Positions 34,516 through 46,104 of a stretch of DNA of 64,000 bases are shown piece after piece. The notes under the pieces are model-generated. The model was not told the DNA's origin and ran no database searches. It saw only the letters and a list, made by a program, of their open reading frames with translations. The position numbers and the translations under genes are program-made. This DNA is from Chaenocephalus aceratus (lineage: Eukaryota > Chordata > Actinopteri > Perciformes > Channichthyidae). The stretch is taken from NCBI GenBank assembly GCA_023974075.1, contig CM043789.1, forward strand, positions 41,025,592 to 41,089,591, given 5' to 3'. Each line of letters begins with the position of its first letter. Within the stretch, counting starts at the first letter, position 1.

Positions 34516-35284
34516 TAGACTCAACTATGAGAAGTGTAGTTGTAAAAAGTACTTTCCCCCAAAACACCAGGCTTCAGAAAAGAAACAGACTGTGTAACAT
34601 TCACAGCCTCATAAGCCAGATGGTTTGGTATTATGCTACTGTGTACACGGCCTGTTACATGATTGCATGAAGCATGTGCCGAACTAAATGGAGCTGCTAT
34701 TTTGGCCAGCTTGCCAGAATACATCTTTGTAAAAGGAATTAATAAATAATCTTGTTTATATGTGTTTGTTGTAATATGTTGCTCCACGCTTCCCACGCAG
34801 AAGGATAGGTTGGACAATCACTGGATCTACAGTAACTCTCATGTGGCCTTTTCTCACGGTGTCGATATATCTGTAAGAATGTTTTGAGTTTCACAAAAAT
34901 TTGAATATCTGTCACTTAGTGGCGTTAAAGTTGTTACCTAATTGGCTTAAAGGGACTTAAAGTGACTGTCTGAGCCGTCAAAGGCCATTCAATTAGTCAG
35001 AAAAGAACATTGGCAGCTCTTGGTGGCCAATTATCTTTAACTACCGCTATGAATAACTACCAGGCGATATACATTAAGCGATTCACAATGTTGGCCTCCA
35101 ACTGTGCAAATCAGTTATCCTTTTCAACATGAGACATGATTACTCACTTAGATACATCAACACATTTTCTAGGCCCAATTAACTGTCTGGTGTAATGTTT
35201 TAAAAATAACATGGATAAAGAGGTATAGAACGGACACTGTCGGTTACATCTTTTGAAACAGTTTTCAAGCCATCACCCAATTAA

Positions 35285-35681
35285 AGGTGCCCTATACTCA
35301 ATATCAGGTTTTATATTTTAGTCCCTCTACTCTGACATGTCTCCGTGCTTTAATGTTCAAAAGCTCTTGATTTGTTATCATACGGCCTGTGCCTCTGTTC
35401 ACCCTCTGTCTGAAACCAGAGCCCAGTCTGCTCTGATTGGTTAGCTGTCCTGTCCTGTTGTGATTGGTCAACCACTTAAAGATGTCCCGCGCCTTAGCCT
35501 ATCAGTTATAATGTGTTGGAGCATTAGCCAAATTAAGTGCAAGTGTTAATAGTAGTTAAATGGAGGTGTTCCAGGCAGCGGGGAACTTTGGAATGTATCC
35601 CTTTGCAGGCCATTTACATGCACACAAACCTATACAACACACTTCAGGGAAGCAAAATCCCAAAAAGCATAGTAGGGCCCG
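35285..35681. mobile_element. TTAA-flanked MITE
   Basis: Begins AGGTGCCCTATACTC after TTAA (35281-35284) and ends AGTAGGGCCCG before TTAA (35682-35685). It shares CTGTCTGAAACCAGAGCCCA and GATTGGTTAGCTG with the copies at 1669 and 47230. About 397 bp, non-coding. Confidence 0.85.
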
Positions 35682-36274
35682 TTAAATCGTTCTAATTTGG
35701 ATATAATGCTCTCGCCTAGCAATTATGTATGTGATAAGAAAACACATTTCGGGACCGCTTTTCAAACGCCACTATTGTTGTCCGATACTGACTGACACTC
35801 TCCTCCCTCGCCGGTCCACTGTGTTTTTTGTAATATCAGTCAAAGGTGTTGCATGGCTGTGAGCTATTTATGTTGATCTTTGTTTGTTCCACCTCTGCTG
35901 CAAATGAATCCCTGCTGTAGTCCTGAGAGACGCAGCCACCACCCCCCTCAGGCTTCTCTCTATTGTGTGTAGTAATAAGACTCTTGAGAGCACGCACTTA
36001 CTTATGACTGAACCGGAGAAGGGCGGTGAAAGACTATTGTGCTACACACACTTTGTCTATTAAAAGAAAAACATTCGGTAGAGGCGCTTTGTGAGTGCTG
36101 CAATGCCGGGCCCACACATCTATTGCTGTTTGTAAGACGTTTCAGTCGGCGGTGAGCAACGGCATGGGTTTTCATGTAATCTGCTCCTACTTGTGTATTA
36201 TGATGATCCTGTACAGACTCAATTAACACAGTCGATTTTTTGCAACAAAAAGGCAAATTACTTTGTTTAATAGA

Positions 36275-36788
36275 CAGGGGGTCTTAAAAAGTATTAAAGT
36301 TGATGAATCAATTTAGCGAAAATGAAGGCTATTAAAAAGTATTAAACGGCATTTTCCAAGGTATTACATTACATTACTTGTTTTCAATAAGTATATAAAT
36401 GGTCCAGAGAGGTTGTGTTCTACAGTCTGCCTGAATGTAATCATGGCGTAGGTGTGTAGTGAGATTCTGTGGAGTTTATTGATGGCATCCCGTTGGGTTT
36501 GACGTCGTCTGAACAGGACAGTCGCACGCTCACTGCTTGATAGCGCGCGAAGGTCCGTTTACGCCGGTTGCTAAGCAACATCGTTATGGGGAATGCAAGT
36601 CTGCGTCCAAATGGTTGGAAGATAAGGAGGAAGGACAATCAATATTGTATATAGTCAATGTGAGGTGAAGTGTGTCGCCAAGGTAACCGGTTAGAACTCG
36701 AAAGTGGCGATGAGGTCTTAAAATGTATGGAAAGGGTCTTAAAAAAGGTCTTAAAAGGTTTTACATGTGACTTCAGGATTCCTGCATA
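36275..36788. mobile_element. hAT-like dispersed repeat, copy 1
   Basis: Strongly similar to the copy at 42514-43022: GGTCTTAAAAAGTATTAAA at the left, GATGGCATCCCGTTGGGTTT in the middle, GGTCTTAAAAAAGGTCTTAA and TCCTGCATA at the right. It contains GTTGCTAAGCAAC at 36567-36579, a palindrome like RFX X-box sites. No duplication is recognisable around this copy. Confidence 0.75.
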
Positions 36789-38346
36789 CTACCCTTTATA
36801 GAGTTATCGTAATACTTCATTGTTGTAATAAAAGCTGGAACTGCCGCGGACAGCGACGTAACTTAAAATGACGTCAGCACTGATTGAGGTTTTCTGTCTG
36901 TATGTTATCATTTTCTTTTCCATTAACTAGTCTTTAAAAACTGCCAGAGTCCATTACCTTGTTCCATTTAATGTTGACTTCCTGTCTGTCTTCTTCTGCT
37001 GTTCCTGTTAGTGTTGAACTTCTGTTTGTCTTTCTTCTGCTGATTTCTCTGACGTCCAGCCCTCTGTCTTCTAACGCCTTTCTTTCTCTTGCGCTGTTTT
37101 TCTTTTCTGGAGACACTTACGCCATCATGGATCCAAAGTTTCTTGCTTCCACAAATGTAAAAATGTATTATCCAACAGTATTTCCGTTGTGATTTCTGAT
37201 GATTTGTTTGTTCTCCACAGCTGACCGTTAATTGACCGAACTCCTTTCTGCGGATTGATATGAATGCACATAGCCCTTGATCCTCCTTAGAACCATTCTA
37301 TTCTCCTTAAATAATAAACATTGCATGTCACCATTTACCAATCAGAGTTTTCAAATAAGCCCTGTGATAATATACTACACAATATAAAATACAATACAAT
37401 ACAATACCCTCCAAAAAGCTTTGTATCCCTTCAGTTACCAAGTTGGCACATATAAGTGCACAAACACAGCTTTTCGTAACTTCTGTCTGCTGTTCCCAAA
37501 GGCTTAAGAAAAGACTTTTTTGTTATCATAGCCGCTTTCTTTTCCAAATGTAAGAGTACACTGTTTTCCCAGCTGACCCTTAAATCACTTGGAGAACATT
37601 AAGAAATCAAAGCAGACGGAATGTAGAACTTCTCCTCGAAGACATAATCAACAGCTAAATCACCTTGGGCACAAATCAAATCTGCAATGTCCACTTTCAA
37701 TAAAGTATAACACGCTCCTTTATGCTTGTTTATCCGCACAGAGATTTGTATTGCCTTGATGGTTATAAATCATTGACAACAACAGCTTGTGAGTTATTAT
37801 TTTTTCTGCCTTGGCTGTAGTAAGTTATGGCTTGAAACCATTTTTCTGCTCCGATTGATTTTCCCCCCATCTGGTTTTTTCTAATATGATGCATCTGTGT
37901 GAAGAGATTGAAGAAGCTGTTGCCATTTTAGGTGTATTATACCCTTTGTTGATCCCTACACCCATTGTGTGGAATGCCTAGAATGTGTGACGGAAATGAT
38001 TCAGGCATGTGTTTTAATTGTGCCACCATAATGATTAAGCAGCATTTGAATGCACTTTGACTGGGTTCTGGAAATATGGATGGCCTGCAATGCTATCTAT
38101 TCAAGACAGTCAAGTCCTTGGCACCACTGTGGTTCACTGCTGCTTACTGTAGATTAACACAAAGCTGGGGGGGGGGGGATTTCTGGGCCCTCTCACCTTT
38201 TAAAAAAACAATCAAATGTAAACTAAAAGTCACGTTCCTCGTCGTGTAGCCTGGAACGCGTCCATCGCCCGAGAGTCTACAGCGAACAATGTTTAACCTG
38301 TTCATTTACATGTTCATTTTCTCCATTTATTTATCTTTTTTCTCAG

Positions 38347-38521
38347 ATGGAAACTGATGGCACAGAAATCAATCCCAAATCTGGATCCCACTACAGCCTT
38401 TCTGGATGAAAACCTCAGAATCACCATTTGAACAAAGACCAGGATGCTGGAACGTATCAGTGCCTCGCCCTCCACTCTTTCGGGACATCGTCAGCAGGGA
38501 GGCCAGCCTTCACCTTTGCAT
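38347..38521 (+). pseudogene. cntn: Contactin exon: second half of Ig domain 1, frame-disrupted
   Basis: It follows a TTTTTTCTCAG acceptor and ends at T/GTACGT. Pieces in shifting frames read RWKL, GTEINPKSGSHYSLS, ENLRITI, LNKDQDAGTYQCLALHSFGT and VSREASLH then FA(Y). This is the contactin order W-K-L-N-G-T ... DAGTYQC ... FGT-VSREA-L-FAY, with the second Ig1 cysteine in TYQC. Frame changes are needed at about 38357 (one base short), 38404 (one extra), 38427 (short), 38488 (short) and 38514 (extra), net minus one. The length is 175; phases 2 and 1 at its ends require one more base (176), which also matches the human exon as I remember it. Both splice sites look good and the junction phases fit the neighbouring exons. 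Either the assembly is wrong here or the gene is decaying. Confidence 0.85.
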
Positions 38522-38897
38522 GTACGTCTGTTTTTCTCTGCTTCTCTTTGGTCCAACGTTTGTCGACTTTTCCGAGCCTCCACTGAGAAACCGGCTCCAG
38601 CTGAGAAAGACCACACAATGAAGTAAACATGCTGGGCTCTTCTTGATAACGTGACACACATGGAAACATCAAGTATTAACTCTCTCTGTGTGCCGACAAG
38701 AGTTTAGCCTAAATCATAAACGCAGATCAAACACAAATCTACAAAACAAGTCCAAGTGAAGTGAAGCTTTATGGTAAATCATAGCAATGCTGTTAGTGCT
38801 GCTCTCCACTATTAAAGAACTGGTGGTAGGAGAAGTATATTTGACTTAAAGTTGCTTAAATCAGTGTTGTTCATATATCCAACTTAAACTGCTGATA

Positions 38898-38923
38898 ATG
38901 TGTGTGTGTGTGTGTGTGTGGTG

Positions 38924-39006
<83 letters not shown>

Positions 39007-39021
39007 GTTGTGTGTGTGTTG

Positions 39022-39077
<56 letters not shown>

Positions 39078-39104
39078 TGTGTGTGTGTGTGTGTGTGTGT
39101 GTGA
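38898..39104. repeat. (TG)n microsatellite, about 200 bp
   Basis: Long TG run with occasional single-base interruptions (GTGG, TTGTTG, GATG). It begins about 375 bp after the exon donor. Open frames on both strands are simple Cys-Val or His-Thr repeats, not proteins. Confidence 0.97.
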
Positions 39105-39313
39105 GTGCATGCTGACGCTAATCTCTTGCATACTACTGGACCCCACCATCCTAATATGTGTTTATGCTCAAGACCTCTTCTGTTTTCAGTGACTAACACA
39201 TTTGGAAAACCAACAAAGTAATTGACCATCAGGCCTTACTCCAAATTGTATCCATAGAAGTGTTATATAACAAAAGCTATAAAACATCTTACTCTACCCG
39301 TTTAGTAGCAAAC

Positions 39314-39650
39314 ATTAGATTAGATTAGATTAGATTAGAATCTTTAATGACCACACAGCCAGGCTGTGGAATTCGTGTCAGTGCAGATTATTACAGGCCT
39401 GTTCAATAAATTCAACATACAATAAACAGAGAATAAAAAAGTACAGCACAGGGCAAATACATACATCATGACAAAGGTGTGATGGATTGTGATGTTCACA
39501 CACAACACATGGATCTAACTGGTGAACATAGAGCAGCATTCACAACTTTAGAGACGGGACATTTTATTCTGGAGTTCTTAGAGACCAAACACAGAGCTAA
39601 AAGCACTTAAGAAATATTCGACTCCAAATGAATAATATAGCTCAATATGT
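39314..39650 (-). mobile_element. LINE 3' end with pentanucleotide tail
   Basis: Starts with five TTAGA/ATTAG units followed by ATCTTTAATGACCACACAGC; on the minus strand this is a 3' UTR ending ...GTGGTCATTAAAGAT plus a short repeat tail, the form of fish CR1/Rex1-like LINE ends. The far boundary is uncertain and no ORF piece was identified. Confidence 0.6.
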
Positions 39651-40022
39651 GCAAGTCGGTGTGAAGAGGTTATCAGCATTATACAGAGCAAGAAATAGTT
39701 AATCACAAAAATGTAATATGAAGGTAAAACGTATTATTCAGATTAATGCCTTTAAGTGTAATCTTATCTGATTATACAGTACAATACGATACCACTATGT
39801 CTGTTCCAAATAGATCTAATATGGTTATATTGGTTGGTTGATTAATTTTATAACGTCGCTGTTTTATGTGTATAAATGTCAATCTATAATAATGAATAGT
39901 AAATTAATCTAATCTTTGACCTTTTACCTTTCATTTATAAATATGGTGGATTCAAACTTCTGGATTGAAGCGGAGATATCAAGTACATGAAAAGTAAATG
40001 AATGTTTTTAATTCCATTTATA

Positions 40023-40875
40023 CACTGAACAAAAATATAAACGCAAAAAATATTTGTTTTTTGGCTCCATTTTTTACGAGATGAACTCAAAGATCTAAAA
40101 CATTTTCTAAATAATCATTTCTCTCAAATATTGTTCAAAAATCGGAACAAATCTGTGATAGTGAGCACTTCTCCTTTGCCGAGATAATCCATCCCACCTC
40201 ACAGGTGTGACATATCAAAGATGCTGATTAGACAGCATGATTATTGCACAGGTGTGCCTTAGGCTGGCCACAATAAAAAGGCCACTCTGAAACGTGCAGT
40301 TTTGGCTTTATTGGGGGGGTTTGGGGGGGTCCAAAAACCAGTCAGTATATGGTGTGAGGGGTAGGGGTAGGGTTAGGGTTAGGGTAATGTTGTGAATCGA
40401 GTGGCCTGTGTTCGTCGTCCATTACATACGCCCTGCCCATACCATAACCCCACCACCACATGGGCCACTCGATTCACAACATTACCCGAACCCTAACCCT
40501 ACCCCTACCCCTAACCCTAATCCTACCCCTACCCCTCACAACCAGATACTGCCTGGTTTTCGGACCCCCCCAGACCTCCCCAATAAAGAAAAACTGCACG
40601 TTTCAGAGTGGCCTTTTATTGTGGCCAGCCTAAGGCACACCTGTGCATAATCATGCTGTCTAATCAGCATCTTGATATGCCACACCTGTGAGGTGGGATG
40701 GATTATCTCGGCAAAGGAGAAGTGCTCACTATCACAGATTTCTTTCAGATTTTTTAACAATATTTGAGAGAAATGGTTATTTTGTGTTTATAAAAAAAAT
40801 GTTTTAGATCTTTGAGTTCATCTCATGAAAAATGGGAGCAAAAACAAAAGTGTCGCGTTATATTTTTGTTCAGTG
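40023..40875. mobile_element. Tc1-like palindromic element, copy 2
   Basis: CACTGAACAAAAATATAAAC at the left and its inverse at the right, TA at 40021-40022 and 40876-40877. The same fold-back design as copy 1, uninterrupted. The central segment GGCCTGTGTTCGTCGTCC is the inverse complement of that in copy 1, meaning that the two copies lie in opposite orientations or their loops have inverted. The loop again carries GGGTTAGGGT and CCCTAACCCT arrays. Non-coding. Confidence 0.9.
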
Positions 40876-42513
40876 TACATCAGAAAACATCCGTTTTATT
40901 AATATTATACAATTCAATTCAAAGAACACCAAACTAAGAAAAGCAACATTCCAACACGCCAAGTCAGCATTATCACTTTTGCAGATTCATTTTTTTCTGA
41001 TGACTCCATTTAAGCGATTTGTGACCGTCGCAATAATTGACTGTTGGACCGATGTTGATGAGTCGAACTGTCAGCCTCTGGACTTCATATTCCTAAAGCA
41101 CAGGGAAGTCAATATATGCCTACTGTATGTGCCAGTTATCGACAGGCATAAATGATGACATTAACAACAAGTGAGCGATCGCTGGCTCTGATTAGATTCT
41201 GAGGGTTAGCGATTTGGACAAGGCCACCGATATGTCCAGGCCATTTGTTTGCACCCGGGACGAGTGAGAAGTCAATTCTACTCTCTGATTCTGCTGATTT
41301 CCACGATGATAGGATGACACTTCCATCAATTGTTGGGCTCTGACCTTCCAGCGTTCAGTTGTTGTCACAGGACTCAGGACTCATGTATGACCGAGTGTCA
41401 TCCATCTTCTTTATTACTCGTGGTATTGCTTAATTAACCCACAGCATGATTGAATGGTGAAGGTTCAAGTGAATAATGTAAGGGCAACTGGTATTACTGG
41501 AGAGTGTCATGTTATTCTTTATAGGAAGTGAAGCTCCCTAAAGTACTTGAGTTGTTCTTCTGCAGGGAGGCAGGCGGAGGTATTCTTAACAGTCTAATAC
41601 ACACCACGCGCAACACCTATCCTATTCCCTACTGTTAACACGGTGACCTTTTGGTGGTATTAGTTTACGTCCAATGTGACTGTATTTCTGACACTACACA
41701 GACCTTGAGGCTTCTCCACATCTTATAAGCCAAGCTATAAGACTAGAGCCACATAGGGAGTACAATACACATGCTACACCCGAAAGGTCAAAAGTCAACA
41801 TATCAGAAGAGTTCAAAGCTTTCTAATGTCACACTATTTTAAATGCATCTTACTTTCCGGTAATCGGTTAATAGCCTGTTGAACTGAAACAGGGTGGAAA
41901 CACTTGAGTTTTAAATATCGCTGTGAGAATTAGAGCATTTAAGAAACTTAAAGAAACATGTTTTTGATTATATCATGGAGGGTAGGGATTGATAAGATTT
42001 GTGATAGTCCAGAGAGATGCAGAGTTGAAAGGGGGAGATAGAGAGGATGATTTTGCCTGAAGTGTTTCGGTAGGCTCAGTAGTCAAACCCACTTACTTGG
42101 CAGCATATGGGCCTCCAGCTATAACCACTCTAATCCGGCGGCTCTTTTGGGGACTTTTTGATTCAGTTAGGACATGTTTGACACGATATGTTGAGCTTTG
42201 TTTTTTCTTGTTGTCAAACAGGTTTTTGTTGGTCCACTGTTAACACTTAATCTTTTCCATAGAGGTTGATTGATGTCCCAAAAACTATTAAAACACATCC
42301 ATAATCCTTACTTTTTGTACTGGGTGACATGATTTTTCATAATAAAGAACATGCACCCTTTTCTAAATATCTACAGGCCTCAAAATGTGTACTAATCGTC
42401 TGAAAAATAGTGCCAATAAATGCACTATTGACTGTGTCAATGTTAAACAAAATGACAGTGTCCAGCTGTGTTAGGAAGTTATTGAATCTCACATATGTAA
42501 TTCGTTTTAACAC

Positions 42514-43022
42514 AGGGTGTCCGCGGGGTCTTAAAAAGTATTAAAAGTTGATAAATCAATTTAGTGAAAAGTAAGGCTATTACAAATATTAAAACAGCAT
42601 TTTCCAAGGTTTTACATTTTGTAGCTTGTTTTCAATAAGTATATAAATCGTCCCAGAGAGGTTGTGTTCTACAGTCTGCCTGAATGTAATCATGGCGTAG
42701 GTGTGTAGTGAGATTCTGTGGAGTTTATTGATGGCATCCCGTTGGGTTTGACGTCATCTGAACAGGACATCGCACGCTCACTGCTTGATAGCGCGCAAAG
42801 CTCCGTTTACGCCGGTTGCTAAGCAACATCTTTATGGGGAAAAGCAAGTCTGCGTCCAAATGGTTGGAAGATAAGAAGGAAGGACAATCAATACTGTATA
42901 TAGTGAATGTGAGGAAAAGTGTGTCGCCAATGTAACTGGTTAGAACTCGAAGTGGTCTTAAAATGTATGGAAAGGGTCTTAAAAAAGGTCTTAAAAGGTT
43001 TTCACTTCAGGTTTCCTGCATA
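42514..43022. mobile_element. hAT-like dispersed repeat, copy 2
   Basis: Flanked by identical TTTAACAC at 42506-42513 and 43023-43030, an 8-bp target duplication. A short frame starting at ATGGGGAAAAGC reads MGKSKSASKWLED, resembling hAT protein starts. The GTTGCTAAGCAAC palindrome is conserved at 42815-42827. About 509 bp, non-autonomous. Confidence 0.82.
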
Positions 43023-43512
43023 TTTAACACACATTTCACCCATTTTTTTTACAACGACCAGTGGGATACAGGGCATGGAAACTCAAAAGTGTTTTGAGAT
43101 TGAATAACACATTGGTGGTTTTGGCAACAGATTTGTTAACATAAAAAAAGGAAAGAAAGAATATCATATTATGAGATTTATGATTTAAATAAATATATTC
43201 CTATTCATCAAGATTTATTTGGTTGTAAATCTAATTAATATGAGACATTTTGGGAATTTAAATATAGATTAGAAAAAACATTTAAATTGACTTTCATGCC
43301 TGGATAATATCCTGTAGTTGTTTTTTGTTAGATCTCTAAATACACACATTTAGATATTACTAAGGAATTCCCTTCCTGATTTAGCAAAAGATTGAAGAAG
43401 AGTAGTAAAACAGTGTAAACGGTATACTGTAGGAATAGGAAAGAAGTTGTTAATAAAGAGAAAGGCAGTGAGGGATTTCTTCCCTTTATGCAGGAGATAT
43501 TTCTCTCACCTT

Positions 43513-43675
43513 CTATAAACAAGGTTTGATCCAAAATGTCCGACTCGAGCAGCACTCCAACAGATTTGTACTCTGCCCCAGGATTACATTTGATGCGGCA
43601 GACTGTACGGCGGTTTTGTTGTACAAATTGTACGGACATTGGAGGTGACACACTGATAAATGCTGCACACATCCA
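43513..43675 (-). other. Weak candidate exon on minus strand
   Basis: An open run reads QQNRRTVCRIKCNPGAEYKS and then VGVLLESDILDQTLFIE before AG/GTGAGA, a fair donor. A GTGTGCAG precedes the run, but with no pyrimidine tract. Composition is protein-like. I cannot name a family and there is no partner exon nearby, so it may be chance. Confidence 0.2.
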
Positions 43676-44344
43676 ATATATAGTGGACTATTAGATCTAG
43701 CAATAAAGTGCAGCTCATATGAGGACTCTGGTCAAAAGTAACCTTTTGGGGATCATGCAATTCTACGGAAACCCATAAGGGACATGTGGGGAAAAACAAT
43801 AGAAGGTAAAAAAATGAAAAGGATTAATTTTGTTCATACATAATGCTAAAATAATCTTATTTTATTTCATTTATATATACATGTTGCTAATAATTGACAT
43901 ATCCTACACTGTAAAATGTCTCACACATTTTTGACCCACTTATGGAAGCTATACAAGTAATAGTAATACAAAAACTACAATTTCTTAAAATGTAAATTTA
44001 AAATGTGAATGGCATGGTATCCAAAACATTTTTTTTGAGGAATAGCTGGAATACAAAATGATAAAAAAATGTAATTACAAAGATACTTCAAGAAAACCAC
44101 CTCACCGGGTCAAAAAAGACCCACTTATGCATCTAAGGGTTACACAAATATATAATTAAATTACAGAAACAATTATACTCAGTTAAAAACTCAAATCTAA
44201 CATTTCCAACAACACTAAAAACATCACATTTCTCTAACTAATATTCATAATGCTTTAATATTCACAATCTTGATACATCTAACTGGAAGGCAGATGTAAC
44301 AATTTCATGGTAATAGAAATATGTTTCTTAGATATTACCTAGCT

Positions 44345-44348
44345 TCTT

Positions 44349-44404
<56 letters not shown>

Positions 44405-45180
44405 TAGCCCAATATCACAAATGTTACATTTGTCTCAGTGGACTTCACAGTGTGTACAGAATATCAGTATGACAATACGACACCCTCTGTCCTTAGACCC
44501 TCTGTCCTTAGACCCTCACATCGTACAAGGAAACACTTCCGGAGAAAACCCAGTTTAAAGGGAATGGGATAAACCTCAGGGAGAGCAACAGAGGAGGGAT
44601 CCCTCTCCCAGGACGGACAGACGTGCGATAGATGCCGTGTGTAAATTGAAAAGATAATACATTTGCAACATAGGTAGTCCACATGTTTGGAAATGCATGT
44701 GTGTATAATAGGAAGATGAATCCACGAGGATATCCATCCAGGACCGATGATCCAGGACCACAGCCACGACTCGCGATCCAGGGCTCGCGATCCAGGACAC
44801 AGGACCGCAGGATCATCCATGACTCCGGATCCCGGCGTATATAGACACCAAAAAGAAAGACATGTGGGGAAGCTGGGTTAATCGGAACATGAGAGTACAC
44901 AGGGTATAGACAGAGAGAAGGAAGAAGTAAGATGTCCCCCGACAAACTAAGCCTATATCAGCAAAACTAGGGGCTGAATCTAATCAGCCCTAACTATAAG
45001 CTTTATCAAAAAGGAAGGTCTTAAGCGCACTCTTAAAAACGGATAGGGTGTCTGCCGCCCGAACACAAACTGGAAGCTGATTCCACAAATGTGGAGCTTG
45101 ATAAGAAAAGGCTCTGGCTCCCATTGTACTTTTAGAGACTCTAGGAACAACCAACATACTAATAATGTTACTAATAATTC
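44345..45180 (-). mobile_element. 5'-truncated L2-clade LINE
   Basis: Minus-strand order: ORF2 C-terminus, long 3' UTR with ACATCTTACTTCTTCCTTCT, then GATATTGGGCTATATAAATA and an (AATC)n/(GATT)n tail at 44351-44394. Two 15-bp GACCCTCTGTCCTTA units lie in the UTR. This is the family whose UTR pieces also occur at 29932 and 62803. Confidence 0.88.
44996..45155 (-). pseudogene. L2 ORF2 C-terminal fragment
   Basis: The frame reads PRVSKSTMGARAFSYQAPHL, WNQLPVCVRAADTLSVFKSA and LKTFLFDKAYS before a stop. This A-x-x-LWN-x-LP-x-x-(V/I)R ... F-K-x-x-LKT-x-LF pattern is the conserved end of fish L2 ORF2 proteins. It is precisely the part missing from the L2 copy at 12085. No catalytic domain is present. 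Confidence 0.88.
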
Positions 45181-45509
45181 ACATATCATAAATTGCAAAA
45201 ACAATTCCTCTACAATACATATTTATTAGGGCTGTCAGTCGATTAAAATAGTTAATCGCGATTAATCGCAATGACAAATATTCTCATGAATATTAAACAT
45301 AACAACCTCTGAACATTACAAATATTCGCCTCAATTCAACCTGGAACCTCTCATACAATACAATAATACCTCATTCACACCAACGGTGTTTCAGGGCCGG
45401 TTCGGAGCTGGAGCTTGAAAAGCACCGGGTTTTCCTGTTCACACCGCAGCGGAGCAGCCTATTCGCTCCGGAATCCGGTTCGTTTCAAGCACCAACAAAT
45501 TGTCCGGCC

Positions 45510-45779
45510 CCCCTGCAGCCAATGATTGGTTGGAAGTTGTTGGAGAAATACTCCATATGGAAAGACTCACCCATAGGCTCAGAATGAAACTACCAGAATT
45601 TGAAAAGAAACTGTTCAAGTGGACTGCCTACAAGACCCTGCACTAAGCCACAGCGAACCCTGACCGTAGTTACATTATGTATAGATAATTCTTTGATCTC
45701 TGACACTACTTCTGTTTGTTTTGTTTGTATTGTTTTTCCTGAAAATAATAAAAACTAAGTAGAAAAAAAAAAGAAAAAT
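45510..45779 (+). mobile_element. Very short 5'-truncated L1 copy
   Basis: Matches the L1 at 17409-17953: the last 45 or so codons of ORF2 (TNRLRMKLPEFEKK-type end; here HRLRMKLPEFEKKLFKWTAY), the 3' UTR with ATGTATAGATAATTCTTTGA, and an A-rich tail at about 45758-45776. It lies inside the CCTCATTCAC-ended transposon, so it is the youngest layer of the nest. Confidence 0.85.
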
Positions 45780-45825
45780 CTGAATAACAACAAAAAGCCG
45801 GCGTTTTATCCAGTTTGTACACAAC

Positions 45826-45951
45826 GATGGAGAAACGTAACAAGCAGCAGTGGTCCACTGAAGAAACCAGCTACCTACTGGGAATCTGGTCTTCCGAAGA
45901 GGTGCAGAGGAAGCTGGAGCACAATCGGCCATTGTTGTTGTTGTCGGTGTG
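45826..45951 (+). pseudogene. Myb/SANT-like transposon protein fragment
   Basis: ATG opens MEKRNKQQWSTEETSYLLGI and continues WSSEEVQRKLEHNRP before the frame closes. The spacing W-S-x-E-E-T-x-x-L-L-x-I-W matches the first helix pair of Myb/SANT-like DNA-binding domains found in Harbinger accessory proteins. Only the first half of the domain is kept. Confidence 0.7.
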
Positions 45952-46104
45952 AGCTGTGAGGGTTTATGAAGCAGGCACGCAAACGTTTACGTCATGACGC
46001 AAACGATGACGCAATGACGCAGCACCAGTCGGACTCTGGGCGGTGTGAAAAGAGCCGGAGCTAAACCGAAGAACCGGTTCTGAACCTGAAAAGCTCTAGC
46101 ACGG

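Larger units (their letters stand above)
25966..38346 (+). other. Contactin intron (phase 2)
   Basis: About 12.4 kb, bounded by CG/GTGAGT and a TTTTTTCTCAG acceptor. It holds two hAT elements, a TTAA element with a nested hAT, a THAP-encoding TTAA element, an L2 3' fragment, repeat copy B, a further TTAA MITE and a hAT-like copy, described separately. The parts 25966-26853, 28574-29606, 31041-32460, 32881-33580, 34520-35280, 35686-36274 and 36789-38346 show no feature that I can support. Confidence 0.8.

Noticed and set aside
38861..39229. His/Thr-rich and Cys/Val-rich frames
   Set aside because: Simple translations of the (TG)n microsatellite.
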